From JAUNSR01 sp036655355 (lineage in GTDB: Bacteria; Bacteroidota; Bacteroidia; Bacteroidales; JAUNSR01), in NCBI GenBank assembly GCA_036655355.1, contig JAVVQG010000004.1, forward strand, positions 62,001 through 126,000: a stretch of DNA of 64,000 nt. The letters run 5' to 3'. Positions 1-8,631 of the stretch are shown here, one piece after another. Made by a program: the position numbers and the translations under genes. Each line of letters begins with the position of its first letter. Positions within the stretch are counted from its first letter, which is position 1. The notes beneath the pieces were generated by a model. It saw only the letters and a program-made list of their open reading frames with translations, did not search any database and was not told where the DNA came from.

Positions 1-2
1 AA

Positions 3-563
3 GCACGTCCCCGTACCAGTACTTATGACGGTGCGAAGAGTTGTGCGGTAGCGGCCAACACCTATGCCGGCGATACGGGTTGTACATTCGGATGTATCGG
101 CTTGGGCGATTGTGAGGTGTCATGCGAATTCGACGCGATTCACATCCACCCCGAAACCGGTTTACCCGTTGTTGACCAAGAGAAATGTACGGCTTGCGGC
201 AGTTGCGTAAAAGCGTGTCCGAAATTCATCATTCAACTTCGTCCGAAAGGGAAGAACAACCGTCGCGTATTCGTTAGCTGCATCAACAAAGAGAAAGGCG
301 GCGTAGCACGCAAAGCGTGTTCGAATGCCTGCATCGGTTGTGGCAAATGTGTAAAAGAGTGTCCTTTCGATGCGATCGTACTTGAAAACAATTTGGCATA
401 CATCGACTACAACAAATGCAAATCATGCCGTAAATGCGTAGCGGTTTGTCCGACGGGAGCCATCCACGAAGTGAATTTCCCTCCGAGAAAACCGAAAGAG
501 GAAACTCCGAAAGCGGATACCCCGAAAAGTGATGCACCCGCAAAACCACAGGCGGAAGCTTAA
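3..563 (+). CDS. rnfB: RnfB, electron transport complex iron-sulfur subunit (5' truncated by window)
   Basis: Ferredoxin-like subunit of the Rnf complex, which couples electron flow between ferredoxin and NAD to ion pumping at the inner membrane. The open frame runs in from the window edge, so the N-terminal membrane anchor and first cluster residues are missing; 186 residues remain, against about 290 in the family. A cysteine-rich segment ending GCIGLGDCEVSC is followed by three ferredoxin-type motifs, CTACGSCVKACP, CIGCGKCVKECP and CKSCRKCVAVCP. The tail is rich in Lys, Pro and Ala. A TTG at 102 could be mistaken for a start, but homology clearly continues upstream of it. It is followed by rnfC after 32 bp. 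The identification is secure. Confidence 0.95.
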   Translation, partial: ARPRTSTYDGAKSCAVAANTYAGDTGCTFGCIGLGDCEVSCEFDAIHIHPETGLPVVDQEKCTACGSCVKACPKFIIQLRPKGKNNRRVFVSCINKEKGGVARKACSNACIGCGKCVKECPFDAIVLENNLAYIDYNKCKSCRKCVAVCPTGAIHEVNFPPRKPKEETPKADTPKSDAPAKPQAEA

Positions 564-595
564 TCCATCATTGTAAATAATTAAATCAAACACAT

Positions 596-1945
596 ATGTT
601 AAAGACATTTCGTCTGGGGGGTATTCACCCTGCCGAAAATAAATTGTCTACAAACAAGAAGATCGAATCGCTTGAATTACCAAAACAGGCGATCATCCCT
701 CTTGGACAGCATATCGGTGCTCCTGCCCAGGCAGTAGTAAAAAAGGGAGACACGGTTAAAGTTGGTACTTTGATCGCCCAGGCTACAGGTTTCGTGTCAG
801 CCAACATCCACTCTTCCGTTTCCGGCACGGTAGCGAAGATCGAGGATGTGGCGGATGCAAGTGGAAACAAACGTCCGGCCGTTATCATCGACGTACAGGG
901 TGACGAATGGGAAGAGACGATCGATCGTTCCTCAACACTTGTAAAAGAGATCAAAGGAGATTCAAAAGAGATTATCGAGCAGATCAAAGCCTGCGGTATC
1001 GTTGGTTTGGGGGGCGCTACGTTCCCGACACACGTCAAACTGATGCCTCCTCCGGGAAGCAAAGCGGAGGTGGTGATCATTAATGCCGTAGAGTGTGAAC
1101 CTTATCTCACTTCAGACCACGAGCTGATGTTGGAAAAAGGGGAAGAGATCTTAGTAGGTGTAACGATTCTGATGAAAGCCGTGAATGTGAAACGCGCCAT
1201 CATCGGGATTGAAAACAATAAGAAAGACGCCATTGAATTGATGAGCCGTCTGGCCGGAAACTATCCGGGTATAGAAGTCGTCGCTTTGAAAGTTCAATAC
1301 CCGCAAGGGGGAGAAAAACAGTTGATCGATGCCGTGATCCGTCGTCAGGTAGCAAGCGGAGCACTTCCGATCTCTACCGGTGCCGTGGTGCAGAATGTGG
1401 GCACTGCATTCGCCGTATATGAGGCGGTTCAGAAAAACAAACCTCTGTTTGAGCGGGTAGTTACCGTTACCGGTAAATCACTTGCCAAACCGTCGAACTT
1501 CCTGGCCCGCGTGGGTACGCCGATGAAACAACTCATTGAGGCTGCCGGCGGTTTGCCTGAAGATACGGGCAAAGTGATTTCGGGAGGACCGATGATGGGT
1601 AAAGCGATGCCGACGATAGACGCAACGGTTGTCAAGGGGTGTTCGGGAATCCTGATCATGAAAGATCTGGAGGCTCGTCGCAAAGAGATGGTCGATTGTA
1701 TCCGTTGCGCAAAATGCGTTTCGGTATGCCCGATGGGATTAAATCCCACTTACCTGATGCGTGTCAGCGAACTTGCCATGTATGACGAAGCAGAACAGAA
1801 CCGCATCATGGATTGCATCGAATGTGGTTCTTGCAGTTACACCTGCCCTTCAAACCGTACATTACTTGACTACATCCGTTTGGGAAAAGGCAAAGTGGGC
1901 GGTATCCTCAGAGCCCGGGCAGCTTCTAATGCACCGAAAAAATAA
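596..1945 (+). CDS. rnfC: RnfC, NADH-binding subunit of the Rnf complex
   Basis: Peripheral subunit of Rnf that binds NADH and FMN and passes electrons to the iron-sulfur chain. The 449-residue product starts with the typical RnfC leader containing GGIHPAENK. A central nucleotide- and FMN-binding region carries GLGGATFPTHVK and NAVECEPYLTSDH. Two four-cysteine [4Fe-4S] motifs lie near the C-terminus, CIRCAKCVSVCP and CIECGSCSYTCP. The length is that of the short Bacteroidota and Firmicutes RnfC without a long Ala/Lys repeat tail. It sits 32 bp after rnfB and 20 bp before rnfD in one operon. Confidence is high. Confidence 0.96.
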   Translation: MLKTFRLGGIHPAENKLSTNKKIESLELPKQAIIPLGQHIGAPAQAVVKKGDTVKVGTLIAQATGFVSANIHSSVSGTVAKIEDVADASGNKRPAVIIDVQGDEWEETIDRSSTLVKEIKGDSKEIIEQIKACGIVGLGGATFPTHVKLMPPPGSKAEVVIINAVECEPYLTSDHELMLEKGEEILVGVTILMKAVNVKRAIIGIENNKKDAIELMSRLAGNYPGIEVVALKVQYPQGGEKQLIDAVIRRQVASGALPISTGAVVQNVGTAFAVYEAVQKNKPLFERVVTVTGKSLAKPSNFLARVGTPMKQLIEAAGGLPEDTGKVISGGPMMGKAMPTIDATVVKGCSGILIMKDLEARRKEMVDCIRCAKCVSVCPMGLNPTYLMRVSELAMYDEAEQNRIMDCIECGSCSYTCPSNRTLLDYIRLGKGKVGGILRARAASNAPKK

Positions 1946-1965
1946 CGATGTAACTTCTTAAAACA

Positions 1966-2913
1966 ATGGATAAAAAATTAATCGTCTCATTATCTCCGCA
2001 TATTCACAGTGGCAACACGGTGAGCGGTGCTATGTACGGTGTGCTGATCGCATTGATCCCTGCCCTGCTTGCTTCTTTCTATTTCTTCGGACTGGGAGCA
2101 GTAATCGTCACCCTGACTTCGGCAGCAGCCTGCGTACTGTTCGAATATCTGATTCAGAAATTCGTTTTCAAGAAAAAAACAACCATTTGCGACGGATCAG
2201 CGTTATTGACCGGCGTACTATTGGCTTTCAACGTACCTTCAAACCTGCCGATCTGGATCATCCTGATCGGAGCATTGGTTTCGATCGGCGTTGCCAAACT
2301 TTCATTTGGAGGATTAGGAAATAACATCTTCAATCCCGCTTTGGTGGGTCGTGTGTTTCTGTTGATCTCTTTCCCGGTTCAGATGACTTCGTGGCCGGTA
2401 CCGGGACAATTGACCGCTTATACCGACGCTGTTACAGCAGCTACGCCTCTTGCCATGATTAAATTCGGTACAGAACGTTCATTTGACACCATGAATCTGA
2501 TTTTCGGTCAGATCGGGGGTTCTATCGGTGAAGTTTCTGCTATTGCTTTGTTACTGGGATTGGCTTACATGCTGTGGAAGAAAATCATCACGTGGCACAT
2601 TCCGGTCGCGATCTTCGCCTCGGTTATCGTTATGTCTCTGATCGTTGGCCTGAATCCGATTGAACAGCTTTTTGCGGGCGGTCTGATGTTGGGAGCTATT
2701 TTCATGGCAACCGACTATGTAAGCTCGCCTATGACACATCGCGGCATGCTGATTTACGGTGTAGCTATCGGTGCATTGACCGTTATCATCCGTAAATTCG
2801 GCGCTTATCCAGAAGGAATGTCGTTCGCAATTTTGATTATGAACGCTTTCACTCCGCTTATCAACACTTATGTTAAACCAAAACGTTTCGGGGAGGTAGT
2901 GAAAAATGGCTAA
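1966..2913 (+). CDS. rnfD: RnfD, membrane flavin subunit of the Rnf complex
   Basis: Integral membrane subunit of the ion-translocating Rnf complex. The 315-residue protein is strongly hydrophobic, with about eight to ten predicted membrane segments. The sequence DAVTAATPLAMIKFG, near residue 160, matches the place where RnfD and NqrB carry covalent FMN on a threonine; I infer that the Thr of AATP is the flavinylated residue. The family also shows GGLGNNIFNPALVGR and a late FMATDYVSSP segment, both present. The gene overlaps rnfG by 8 bp, which suggests translational coupling. Confidence 0.95.
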   Translation: MDKKLIVSLSPHIHSGNTVSGAMYGVLIALIPALLASFYFFGLGAVIVTLTSAAACVLFEYLIQKFVFKKKTTICDGSALLTGVLLAFNVPSNLPIWIILIGALVSIGVAKLSFGGLGNNIFNPALVGRVFLLISFPVQMTSWPVPGQLTAYTDAVTAATPLAMIKFGTERSFDTMNLIFGQIGGSIGEVSAIALLLGLAYMLWKKIITWHIPVAIFASVIVMSLIVGLNPIEQLFAGGLMLGAIFMATDYVSSPMTHRGMLIYGVAIGALTVIIRKFGAYPEGMSFAILIMNAFTPLINTYVKPKRFGEVVKNG

Positions 2914-3538
2914 GATGGAATCTTCTTTTAAAAACATGGTATTGATCCTGACCTCCATCACTTGCTTATCCGGAGCCATTCTGGGTGGAGTGAGCGAATT
3001 GACGAAGGATGCGATCGCCAAATCAAAACTTGCCAAACAGGAAAACGCAATCAAATTGGTGGCGCCTGCTTACGATAATAATCCGATCGCCGACAAATGG
3101 GAGGCTGAACTTCCCGACGGAACCAAAGCGATCATCTTTCCTGCCAAAATGAATGGTGAGATGGTGGGAGCCGCGGTGGAAGCGCAGACCAAAAAAGGAT
3201 TCGGCGGTCCGATCTCCATCATGGTGGGATTCGACAAAGATGGAAACATAAAGGATTACACGGTGCTGTCTCATGCGGAAACACCGGGATTGGGTTCTAA
3301 AATGCCCGAATGGTTCCATACCAAAGGGAACATCATCGGCAAGAATCCGGCAAGTAACAAACTTACCGTGAGCAAAGACGGTGGAGAAATCGATGCCATC
3401 ACGGCAGCCACAATCTCTTCGCGTGCTTTCCTTGATGCTGTGGCAAACGCCTATAATGCATACACCAACAGCCAGGATGCTCAGAGCGGAGCTACAACCC
3501 AGGATAAAGAATCTGATAAAAAAGAGGAGGTTAAGTAA
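2906..3538 (+). CDS. rnfG: RnfG, covalent-FMN subunit of the Rnf complex
   Basis: RnfG is anchored by one N-terminal membrane helix and exposes a domain with covalently bound FMN on the outer face of the inner membrane. The 210-residue protein has the helix at about residues 10-30 and an FMN-binding domain containing ETPGLGSKM. The segment DAITAATISSRAFLDAV corresponds to the flavinylation motif S/T-G/A-A-T-x-S/T; the Thr before I is the expected attachment residue. The last 20 residues are polar and charged (DKESDKKEEVK), a low-complexity tail. It overlaps rnfD by 8 bp and abuts rnfE. Confidence 0.95.
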   Translation: MAKMESSFKNMVLILTSITCLSGAILGGVSELTKDAIAKSKLAKQENAIKLVAPAYDNNPIADKWEAELPDGTKAIIFPAKMNGEMVGAAVEAQTKKGFGGPISIMVGFDKDGNIKDYTVLSHAETPGLGSKMPEWFHTKGNIIGKNPASNKLTVSKDGGEIDAITAATISSRAFLDAVANAYNAYTNSQDAQSGATTQDKESDKKEEVK

Positions 3539-3540
3539 CA

Positions 3541-4125
3541 ATGGGCAAATTTAAATATCTAACTAACGGATTGCTCAAAGAGAATCCGACATTCGTATTG
3601 CTTTTGGGGATGTGTCCCACTTTAGGTACCACCTCTTCTGCTCTGAACGGGATGAGTATGGGATTGGCTACGGCTTTTGTACTTGTTTGTTCGAACGTGG
3701 TAATCTCATTGATTAAGAACATCATTCCCGATAAAGTGCGTATCCCGGCATTCATCGTGGTTATCGCTACATTCGTAACAGTTGTACAGATGTTTATGGA
3801 AGCATTCGTTCCGGCCTTGTATGAGAGTCTGGGATTATTCATTCCGCTCATCGTGGTAAACTGTATCGTGTTGGGACGAGCAGAATCTTTTGCTGCCAAA
3901 CACGGCGCATTCGATTCGATGCTTGACGGTTTGGGTATGGGTCTCGGTTTTACGGGTGCCTTGACCATTCTTGGTTCGGTTCGTGAATTGCTGGGAACGG
4001 GAAAAGTTTTCAGTCTGACGATCTTCCCGGAAGATTTCGGTGCTTTGATCTTCGTTCTTGCTCCGGGCGCCTTCATCGCGTTGGGATATCTTATCGCAGT
4101 GTTTAACAAATTTAATACGAAATAA
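3541..4125 (+). CDS. rnfE: RnfE, membrane subunit of the Rnf complex
   Basis: Hydrophobic six-helix subunit of Rnf, paralogous to RnfA and to NqrD. The 194-residue product starts three bases after the rnfG stop codon. It has the family signature NPTFVLLLGMCPTLGTTSSALNG at its N-terminus, shown here only as its key parts NPTFVLLLGMCP and LGTTSSALNG, and NCIVLGRAESFAA in the middle. The conserved cysteines in these two half-membrane loops are thought to hold a shared [2Fe-2S] centre with RnfA in the membrane. No irregularities are visible. rnfA follows after 5 bp. Confidence 0.95.
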   Translation: MGKFKYLTNGLLKENPTFVLLLGMCPTLGTTSSALNGMSMGLATAFVLVCSNVVISLIKNIIPDKVRIPAFIVVIATFVTVVQMFMEAFVPALYESLGLFIPLIVVNCIVLGRAESFAAKHGAFDSMLDGLGMGLGFTGALTILGSVRELLGTGKVFSLTIFPEDFGALIFVLAPGAFIALGYLIAVFNKFNTK

Positions 4126-4130
4126 GCGTT

Positions 4131-4703
4131 ATGGAATATATTATGATGTTCATTGCGGCGGTATTCGTAAACAATATCGTATTGGCTCAGTTCCTGGGTA
4201 TCTGTCCTTTCTTGGGGGTATCGAAAAAAACGAGCACCGCTGCGGGAATGGGAATGGCAGTAACTTTCGTAATGACGATTGCCACGATTGTGACCTATCT
4301 TTTGCAGAAATATGTGCTGGATGCGTTCGGACTGGGCTTCATGCAGACCATCTCTTTCATTTTGGTGATTGCAGCCTTGGTACAGATGGTAGAGATTATG
4401 CTTAAGAAAGTCTCTCCTTCGCTTTATCAGGCGTTGGGAGTGTTTCTTCCGTTGATTACAACGAACTGTGCGATCCTTGGGGTGGCGATTTCGGTAATCC
4501 AGAAAGACTTCAACCTGGTTCAATCTGTTGTTTATGCCGTATCTACGGCGATTGGTTTCACGTTGGCGATGGTTTTGTTTGCGGGTATCCGTGAACAGTT
4601 GGCTTTGGCAAACGTACCGAAAGAGATGAAAGGTACTCCCATTGCGCTTTTAGTAGCCGGTTTGCTGGCTATGGCCTTCATGGGATTCGCCGGAATCGCT
4701 TGA
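4131..4703 (+). CDS. rnfA: RnfA, membrane subunit of the Rnf complex
   Basis: Last gene of the rnf operon, encoding the 190-residue six-helix partner of RnfE. The N-terminus has FVNNIVLAQFLGICPFLGVS and the middle has TTNCAILGV, the two conserved cysteine loops of the RnfA/NqrE family. Opposite membrane topology to RnfE is known for the family. The operon order B-C-D-G-E-A is the one usual in Bacteroides. A strong palindrome lies 25 bp after the stop codon and should end the transcript. Confidence 0.95.
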   Translation: MEYIMMFIAAVFVNNIVLAQFLGICPFLGVSKKTSTAAGMGMAVTFVMTIATIVTYLLQKYVLDAFGLGFMQTISFILVIAALVQMVEIMLKKVSPSLYQALGVFLPLITTNCAILGVAISVIQKDFNLVQSVVYAVSTAIGFTLAMVLFAGIREQLALANVPKEMKGTPIALLVAGLLAMAFMGFAGIA

Positions 4704-4727
4704 GAAAAAGAATCACATACATACTGA

Positions 4728-4770
4728 AAATCCCCGGTAAGCAAAATTGCTCGCCGGGGATTTCTATTTT
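4728..4770. terminator. Bidirectional terminator between rnfA and the TPR gene
   Basis: Perfect 10-bp arms AAATCCCCGG (4728-4737) and CCGGGGATTT (4754-4763) enclose a 16-nt loop and are followed by a T-rich run on the plus strand. It sits between two convergent genes, so it can serve both. Confidence 0.8.
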
Positions 4771-4782
4771 CAACAACTGCTG

Positions 4783-5529
4783 TTATTTATTCTGTTTACC
4801 CTCCAACCGTGGTTTAAGGATTGTTTTGGCATATACAAAGTTCGGTTCAACAGCCAAGGCGGTATCCAGCCATTTCTTAGCTTCCACTTTGTTTCCGACC
4901 GCATCATTCGCCACAGAAAGCGTGGTCATCACATTCAGATACATCCAACTGTTTGCGGCGATCTGAGGATGGTCAACAAAATACTGATACACCTTACGGT
5001 ACAATTCGATGGCTTTCTTCTTGTCACCTCCCAGCGCCTCGGGGAAATAGAAATAGATGTTTGCCTGTGCCAGGTTGGCCAAGTAAAGATCAGGAGCTAG
5101 TTTAAGTGCTTTCGCCGCCGTGCTCATCATTGAGGAAGCTTGAAAAGGAGCCTTCAAAGGAGTGATGGCTATCTGAAAGGCGATAAACATAGATTCAAAG
5201 GCCATGACAGAAGCACTTTCGGGATATTTCTTCTTAGCCTCTTTAACAATATTCATCCCTGTTTTGGCCCATACGGCAGCCTGCTCTTTCTGATGCGTAT
5301 CCAACAGATGCCCTACATATCCGTAACAGTTGGCTAGCAACTCCACGTAGTTTGCTTCCGTGGGAGCGGACTCGGCCAATTGTTCCTGTTTTTCAATTAT
5401 TGCCGGCCAACCGTCAAAGTTTCGCTGTGCATAGGTTTGGTAAGTGAAAGACCTGTCATCGGCAGAGAGTGAAAAAAGCGAACTTCCCAACAGAAGGAAA
5501 GCCACGAGAATCTTCATTTTGCTTTTCAT
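4783..5529 (-). CDS. Secreted TPR-like protein of unknown function
   Basis: A 248-residue protein with a signal peptide (basic MKSKMK, hydrophobic core, likely cleavage after SLSA). The rest is helical, with tetratricopeptide-like pieces: EANYVELLANCYGYVGHLLD, ALKLAPDLYLANLAQANIYF and a C-terminal KKWLDTALAVEPNFVYAKTI. TPR proteins of this sort usually act as scaffolds in the periplasm, but no partner can be named. It is monocistronic, convergent with rnfA and followed by the shared terminator. The family is known to me only as Bacteroidales hypothetical proteins with tetratricopeptide repeats. Confidence 0.75.
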   Translation of the reverse strand: MKSKMKILVAFLLLGSSLFSLSADDRSFTYQTYAQRNFDGWPAIIEKQEQLAESAPTEANYVELLANCYGYVGHLLDTHQKEQAAVWAKTGMNIVKEAKKKYPESASVMAFESMFIAFQIAITPLKAPFQASSMMSTAAKALKLAPDLYLANLAQANIYFYFPEALGGDKKKAIELYRKVYQYFVDHPQIAANSWMYLNVMTTLSVANDAVGNKVEAKKWLDTALAVEPNFVYAKTILKPRLEGKQNK

Positions 5530-5605
5530 CTATATCTAAATTTATTTTGTAACCTTCAGAAAGCATCCCTCAACAACATCTCCGCAGAGCCGGTTATTGA
5601 TGGAC

Positions 5606-5613
5606 CAAATATA
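5606..5613 (-). promoter_or_regulatory. Candidate -7 box for the TPR gene
   Basis: Minus-strand TATATTTG matches the Bacteroidota -7 consensus TAnnTTTG and lies about 77 bp before the start codon. No good -33 box is visible, so support is modest. Confidence 0.35.
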
Positions 5614-5716
5614 TAAAGAACCAAAAGCTTTTTTGTTCAATCACGAAAAAAAATCCACTCCGTGACCTCTTGTAAAACAGTAGTCACAGAGCAGTCTGTT
5701 TTATGACGTACTGAAA

Positions 5717-7234
5717 TTACATTCTGCTTCTACCCGAAGCGATCTGTAGATCCAGCAACTCTTTCATTTCGGCCGCTTTCGCCGGATGCGATTCGAAAAG
5801 GTTTCTTTCCTGACGGATGTCATCGCTTAAATCATACAATTGCATATCGGGCAACTGCTGCGCATTGCTTTCGAAAAGCGACCAACCGCCGGAACCTTTG
5901 CAAGCCAGCAACGCCCATTGAGCCGATCTGAATCCGAAATGACCGTCGGCAGAGTGATAGATCATCGTCTTGCGACCATTTATCGCATCTTCCTCCCCTT
6001 TCAGTGCGTGGAAAAAGCTGTAACTGTCTTCCCCCGCATCTTCCGCAAGCGGTGTGTTTGTGATTGCGGCGCAGGTAGCTAGAAAATCGGTCGAGCAAAC
6101 CATCTGATCGGACGTTTGTCCCGGCTCGATCACCTCAGGCCACGTTGCGATGAATGGTATGCGGTGACCGCCTTCCCATAAATCGGACTTCATCCCTTTC
6201 AGCACCCCGTTTGCCTTGTGGCCGTATTGTGCGATATCCGTATCTTTCCAGTGCGAACCGTTGTCACTTGTAAAAATAACCAGCGTATTATCGGCATTTC
6301 CGCTCTTTTCAAGTGCTTCATAAATCTGTCCGACCACATCGTCAACCATACAAACGAAATCACCATAGATTCCCGCACCCGATTTGCCCCTGAATTCTTC
6401 TGTAGGCATCCACGGTGTATGAGGAGCTGTAATTGGGAAATACAAGAAATACGGTTCACCCGTTTTCGTTTCCTCTTCCAGGTATTTCACGGCACGATCG
6501 GCGAAGTGCTGGAGGCAATCCTGGTGATAGAAATTGTCAGCCACGTCGCCCTGTCTGAACCATTCGCCACGTTCCCCCTGCCACTCTTCGATGTGAGACA
6601 GGTTCGAAGAGGTGAGTTTTCCGTTCTCAATATAAACGTAAGGTTGGATATCCAATGAGGCAGGCAGGATATAACTGTAATCGAAGCCGTGTTCATCGGG
6701 TCCGCCCTTTACCGGTTTCGTATAATCCACGTTGGAGGTTTCTTTCAGATCCCACGGCCAACCTTCATACAGCGGTTTCGAGGCATCCACCCGCTCCCAA
6801 TCCAGTCCAAGGTGCCATTTTCCGATACAGGCCGTCTTGTATCCGTTTTTACGGAGCAGTGTAGCAGCCGTTTCTCGTCCCGGTTCAATCAGTGCAGGTT
6901 CGTGGCCTGCCAGCGCTCCGCTCTTCAGACGTGTTCTGAATGCATAGCGTCCGGTAAGTGTTCCGTAACGAGTGGGCGTACTTACGGATGAGTTACTGTG
7001 GGCATCGGTAAATGAGATGCCTCGAGCAATCATTTTATCGAGGTTCGGTGTTGGGATAAGCGAAGAGTCACTCATTGCCTTTATGTCTCCATACCCCAAA
7101 TCGTCGGCTAGAATATAGATGATATTCGGCCGAGAAAGATTCGGTTCTTGCTGCATCGCGCAAGAAGAGAGAAACAAAGGAGTAGCACAAGACAGCAAGC
7201 CCAGTTCATGAGCAAGCGATTTACGGGTAAGCAT
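5717..7234 (-). CDS. Arylsulfatase-family lipoprotein, serine-type (needs anSME)
   Basis: Sulfatase of the alkaline-phosphatase superfamily, 505 residues from the chosen ATG. The start at 7234 gives a signal peptide with lipobox LSSC (Cys25), so the enzyme is probably membrane-anchored. A GTG 27 bases upstream is rejected because it lies upstream of the start site predicted from a -7 box. Active-site motif S-T-P-T-R (Ser85 to Arg89) in SVSTPTRYGTLTGR is the serine form, which anaerobic sulfatase-maturating enzymes convert to formylglycine. Metal ligands are visible in ILADDLGYGD and FTSDNGSHW, with GKWHLG in between. No SusC/SusD pair or other glycan gene is adjacent, so the sulfated substrate cannot be named. 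Confidence 0.9.
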   Translation of the reverse strand: MLTRKSLAHELGLLSCATPLFLSSCAMQQEPNLSRPNIIYILADDLGYGDIKAMSDSSLIPTPNLDKMIARGISFTDAHSNSSVSTPTRYGTLTGRYAFRTRLKSGALAGHEPALIEPGRETAATLLRKNGYKTACIGKWHLGLDWERVDASKPLYEGWPWDLKETSNVDYTKPVKGGPDEHGFDYSYILPASLDIQPYVYIENGKLTSSNLSHIEEWQGERGEWFRQGDVADNFYHQDCLQHFADRAVKYLEEETKTGEPYFLYFPITAPHTPWMPTEEFRGKSGAGIYGDFVCMVDDVVGQIYEALEKSGNADNTLVIFTSDNGSHWKDTDIAQYGHKANGVLKGMKSDLWEGGHRIPFIATWPEVIEPGQTSDQMVCSTDFLATCAAITNTPLAEDAGEDSYSFFHALKGEEDAINGRKTMIYHSADGHFGFRSAQWALLACKGSGGWSLFESNAQQLPDMQLYDLSDDIRQERNLFESHPAKAAEMKELLDLQIASGRSRM

Positions 7235-7262
7235 ATGTGAAAAGTTAAGGTTTAAAAACACG

Positions 7263-7270
7263 CAAAAATA
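7263..7270 (-). promoter_or_regulatory. Candidate -7 box for the sulfatase gene
   Basis: Minus-strand TATTTTTG matches TAnnTTTG. A transcription start about 7 bp downstream would fall near 7256, which supports the ATG at 7234 over the GTG at 7261. Confidence 0.4.
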
Positions 7271-7284
7271 ATGAATTTAACCGT

Positions 7285-8397
7285 TCACTTTTTTAAAAAG
7301 AATTGCAATTGTAACAGAATATCTTCCCGTCTCATCCCTTTGGCCACGATCTTTCCTTCGGGGCTGATCAGAACGGTATAAGGAATCGCATCGATGGCAT
7401 AATCCTGTGCGGCCAGTGAATCCCAACCTTTCAGATCGGATAACTGAAGCCAGGGCTGTTGGTATTTTTGAATCGCTTTTAACCACGATACCCGCTGATT
7501 GTCTAAAGACACGCCAATGATCTGCAGGTTCTGAGAAGCGTATTTCTTATGCGCTTCGAGTAGGTATGGAATCTCTTCTCGACAAGGAGAACACCAGGAA
7601 GCCCAGAAATCGAGCAGCACCCATTTCCCCTCCGCAAGGAATGAACTTACCGAGAATGAGTTCCCCAACGAATCAGGAAGGGTAAAATCCACATAATCCA
7701 TCCCTACGGAAACCTTCTTCTCCTTCATGAACTGCCCCATGATGAGATGTACGCCTTGTACATTGCGGAAAACGGGACCGGCCAATTCAAATACGTTTTC
7801 AATTTGTGAGGAGTTTAGATAAGAGTAAGTCTGAAGAAAAACGAGGGCACCGGCCACGGAGTCGTAATTTTTCAAGATAAAATCGTACGCCAACGTATTC
7901 AATTCGGTATTGATCACATCGTAACGTCCTTGGAAAGAGAGTAGCAAAGAATCCGTCATCTGGTTTTCAGCCGTCATATTCTGATACTCCTCCATCACTT
8001 TTTCCAACTTACGGGCAAATTGCCTTTGCTCTTTATTGTAGTTGTAAAGCGCATCATTCTCTTGGGTCCCCGTCATGTATGAAGTAGTATCAATATATGC
8101 CTTCATATTCCCCGGCTCTAAGACGAAAACCAACGGGTTGATCACATGCGAATCCGCATTGTGGAAATTCAGTTCACGAATCACAGCGGAATCCGTTATC
8201 CCCTGAAAAGAGAAAGTACCTTCTTTCACGATCACGCTATCGAGGTTCACCAGTTTATTTTCCCGGATTTCCTGTAGATAGATGTATTCCCCGTCGAGCG
8301 AGTTATCACTCACACTTCCGGTTATCTTAAAATTAGTATCGTTCTTACAGCTTAATAAGAGTAAGAAAAGGGGGAGAATCAGTTGTTTATAAGACAT
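7285..8397 (-). CDS. TlpA-like thiol-disulfide oxidoreductase lipoprotein with N-terminal DUF4369-like domain
   Basis: Envelope thioredoxin-fold protein. From the chosen ATG (370 residues) the N-terminus is a short lipoprotein signal ending LLLLSC (Cys17). Residues about 20-110 resemble the DUF4369 domain common in Bacteroidota TlpA proteins (ITGSVSDNSLDGEYIYLQ). The C-terminal thioredoxin domain has the redox motif WCSPC at about residues 268-272, followed by the cis-proline region IDAIPYTVLISPEGK. Alternative starts 12 and 33 bases upstream are possible but put the hydrophobic core further in. Such proteins reduce or oxidise periplasmic thiols; the partner is unknown. It is monocistronic, upstream of the sulfatase and in the same direction. 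Confidence 0.85.
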   Translation of the reverse strand: MSYKQLILPLFLLLLSCKNDTNFKITGSVSDNSLDGEYIYLQEIRENKLVNLDSVIVKEGTFSFQGITDSAVIRELNFHNADSHVINPLVFVLEPGNMKAYIDTTSYMTGTQENDALYNYNKEQRQFARKLEKVMEEYQNMTAENQMTDSLLLSFQGRYDVINTELNTLAYDFILKNYDSVAGALVFLQTYSYLNSSQIENVFELAGPVFRNVQGVHLIMGQFMKEKKVSVGMDYVDFTLPDSLGNSFSVSSFLAEGKWVLLDFWASWCSPCREEIPYLLEAHKKYASQNLQIIGVSLDNQRVSWLKAIQKYQQPWLQLSDLKGWDSLAAQDYAIDAIPYTVLISPEGKIVAKGMRREDILLQLQFFLKK

Positions 8398-8446
8398 TCC
8401 GTTATCCATTTTAGAAAAAGAATCAAACATTTTGAAAATACTATAA

Positions 8447-8454
8447 CAAACTTA
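8447..8454 (-). promoter_or_regulatory. Candidate -7 box for the TlpA-like gene
   Basis: Minus-strand TAAGTTTG fits TAnnTTTG, 50 bp before the chosen start codon. No clear -33 box. Confidence 0.35.
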
Positions 8455-8631
8455 AAAAGGAGAAAGTTTGATTCGGAAACCGCCTATTTCCATTATTCCC
8501 CGAAGATTTAACCCTATCACTTCAAAAAAAGGAACCATATTCACTCGTGCTAATAAACAATTAATACATAAACCATTGTGCCACCGCATTGTTTTTAAAT
8601 AGAGCATGATCGGCTAACGTAATTCTGAACG

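Noticed and set aside
2551..3054. Antisense open frame over rnfD and rnfG
   Set aside because: Shadow of two well-supported rnf genes; His- and Arg-rich composition typical of reverse frames.
3531..4523. 330-codon antisense open frame over rnfE and rnfA
   Set aside because: Long only because the sense genes lack reverse-strand stops; no recognisable domain.
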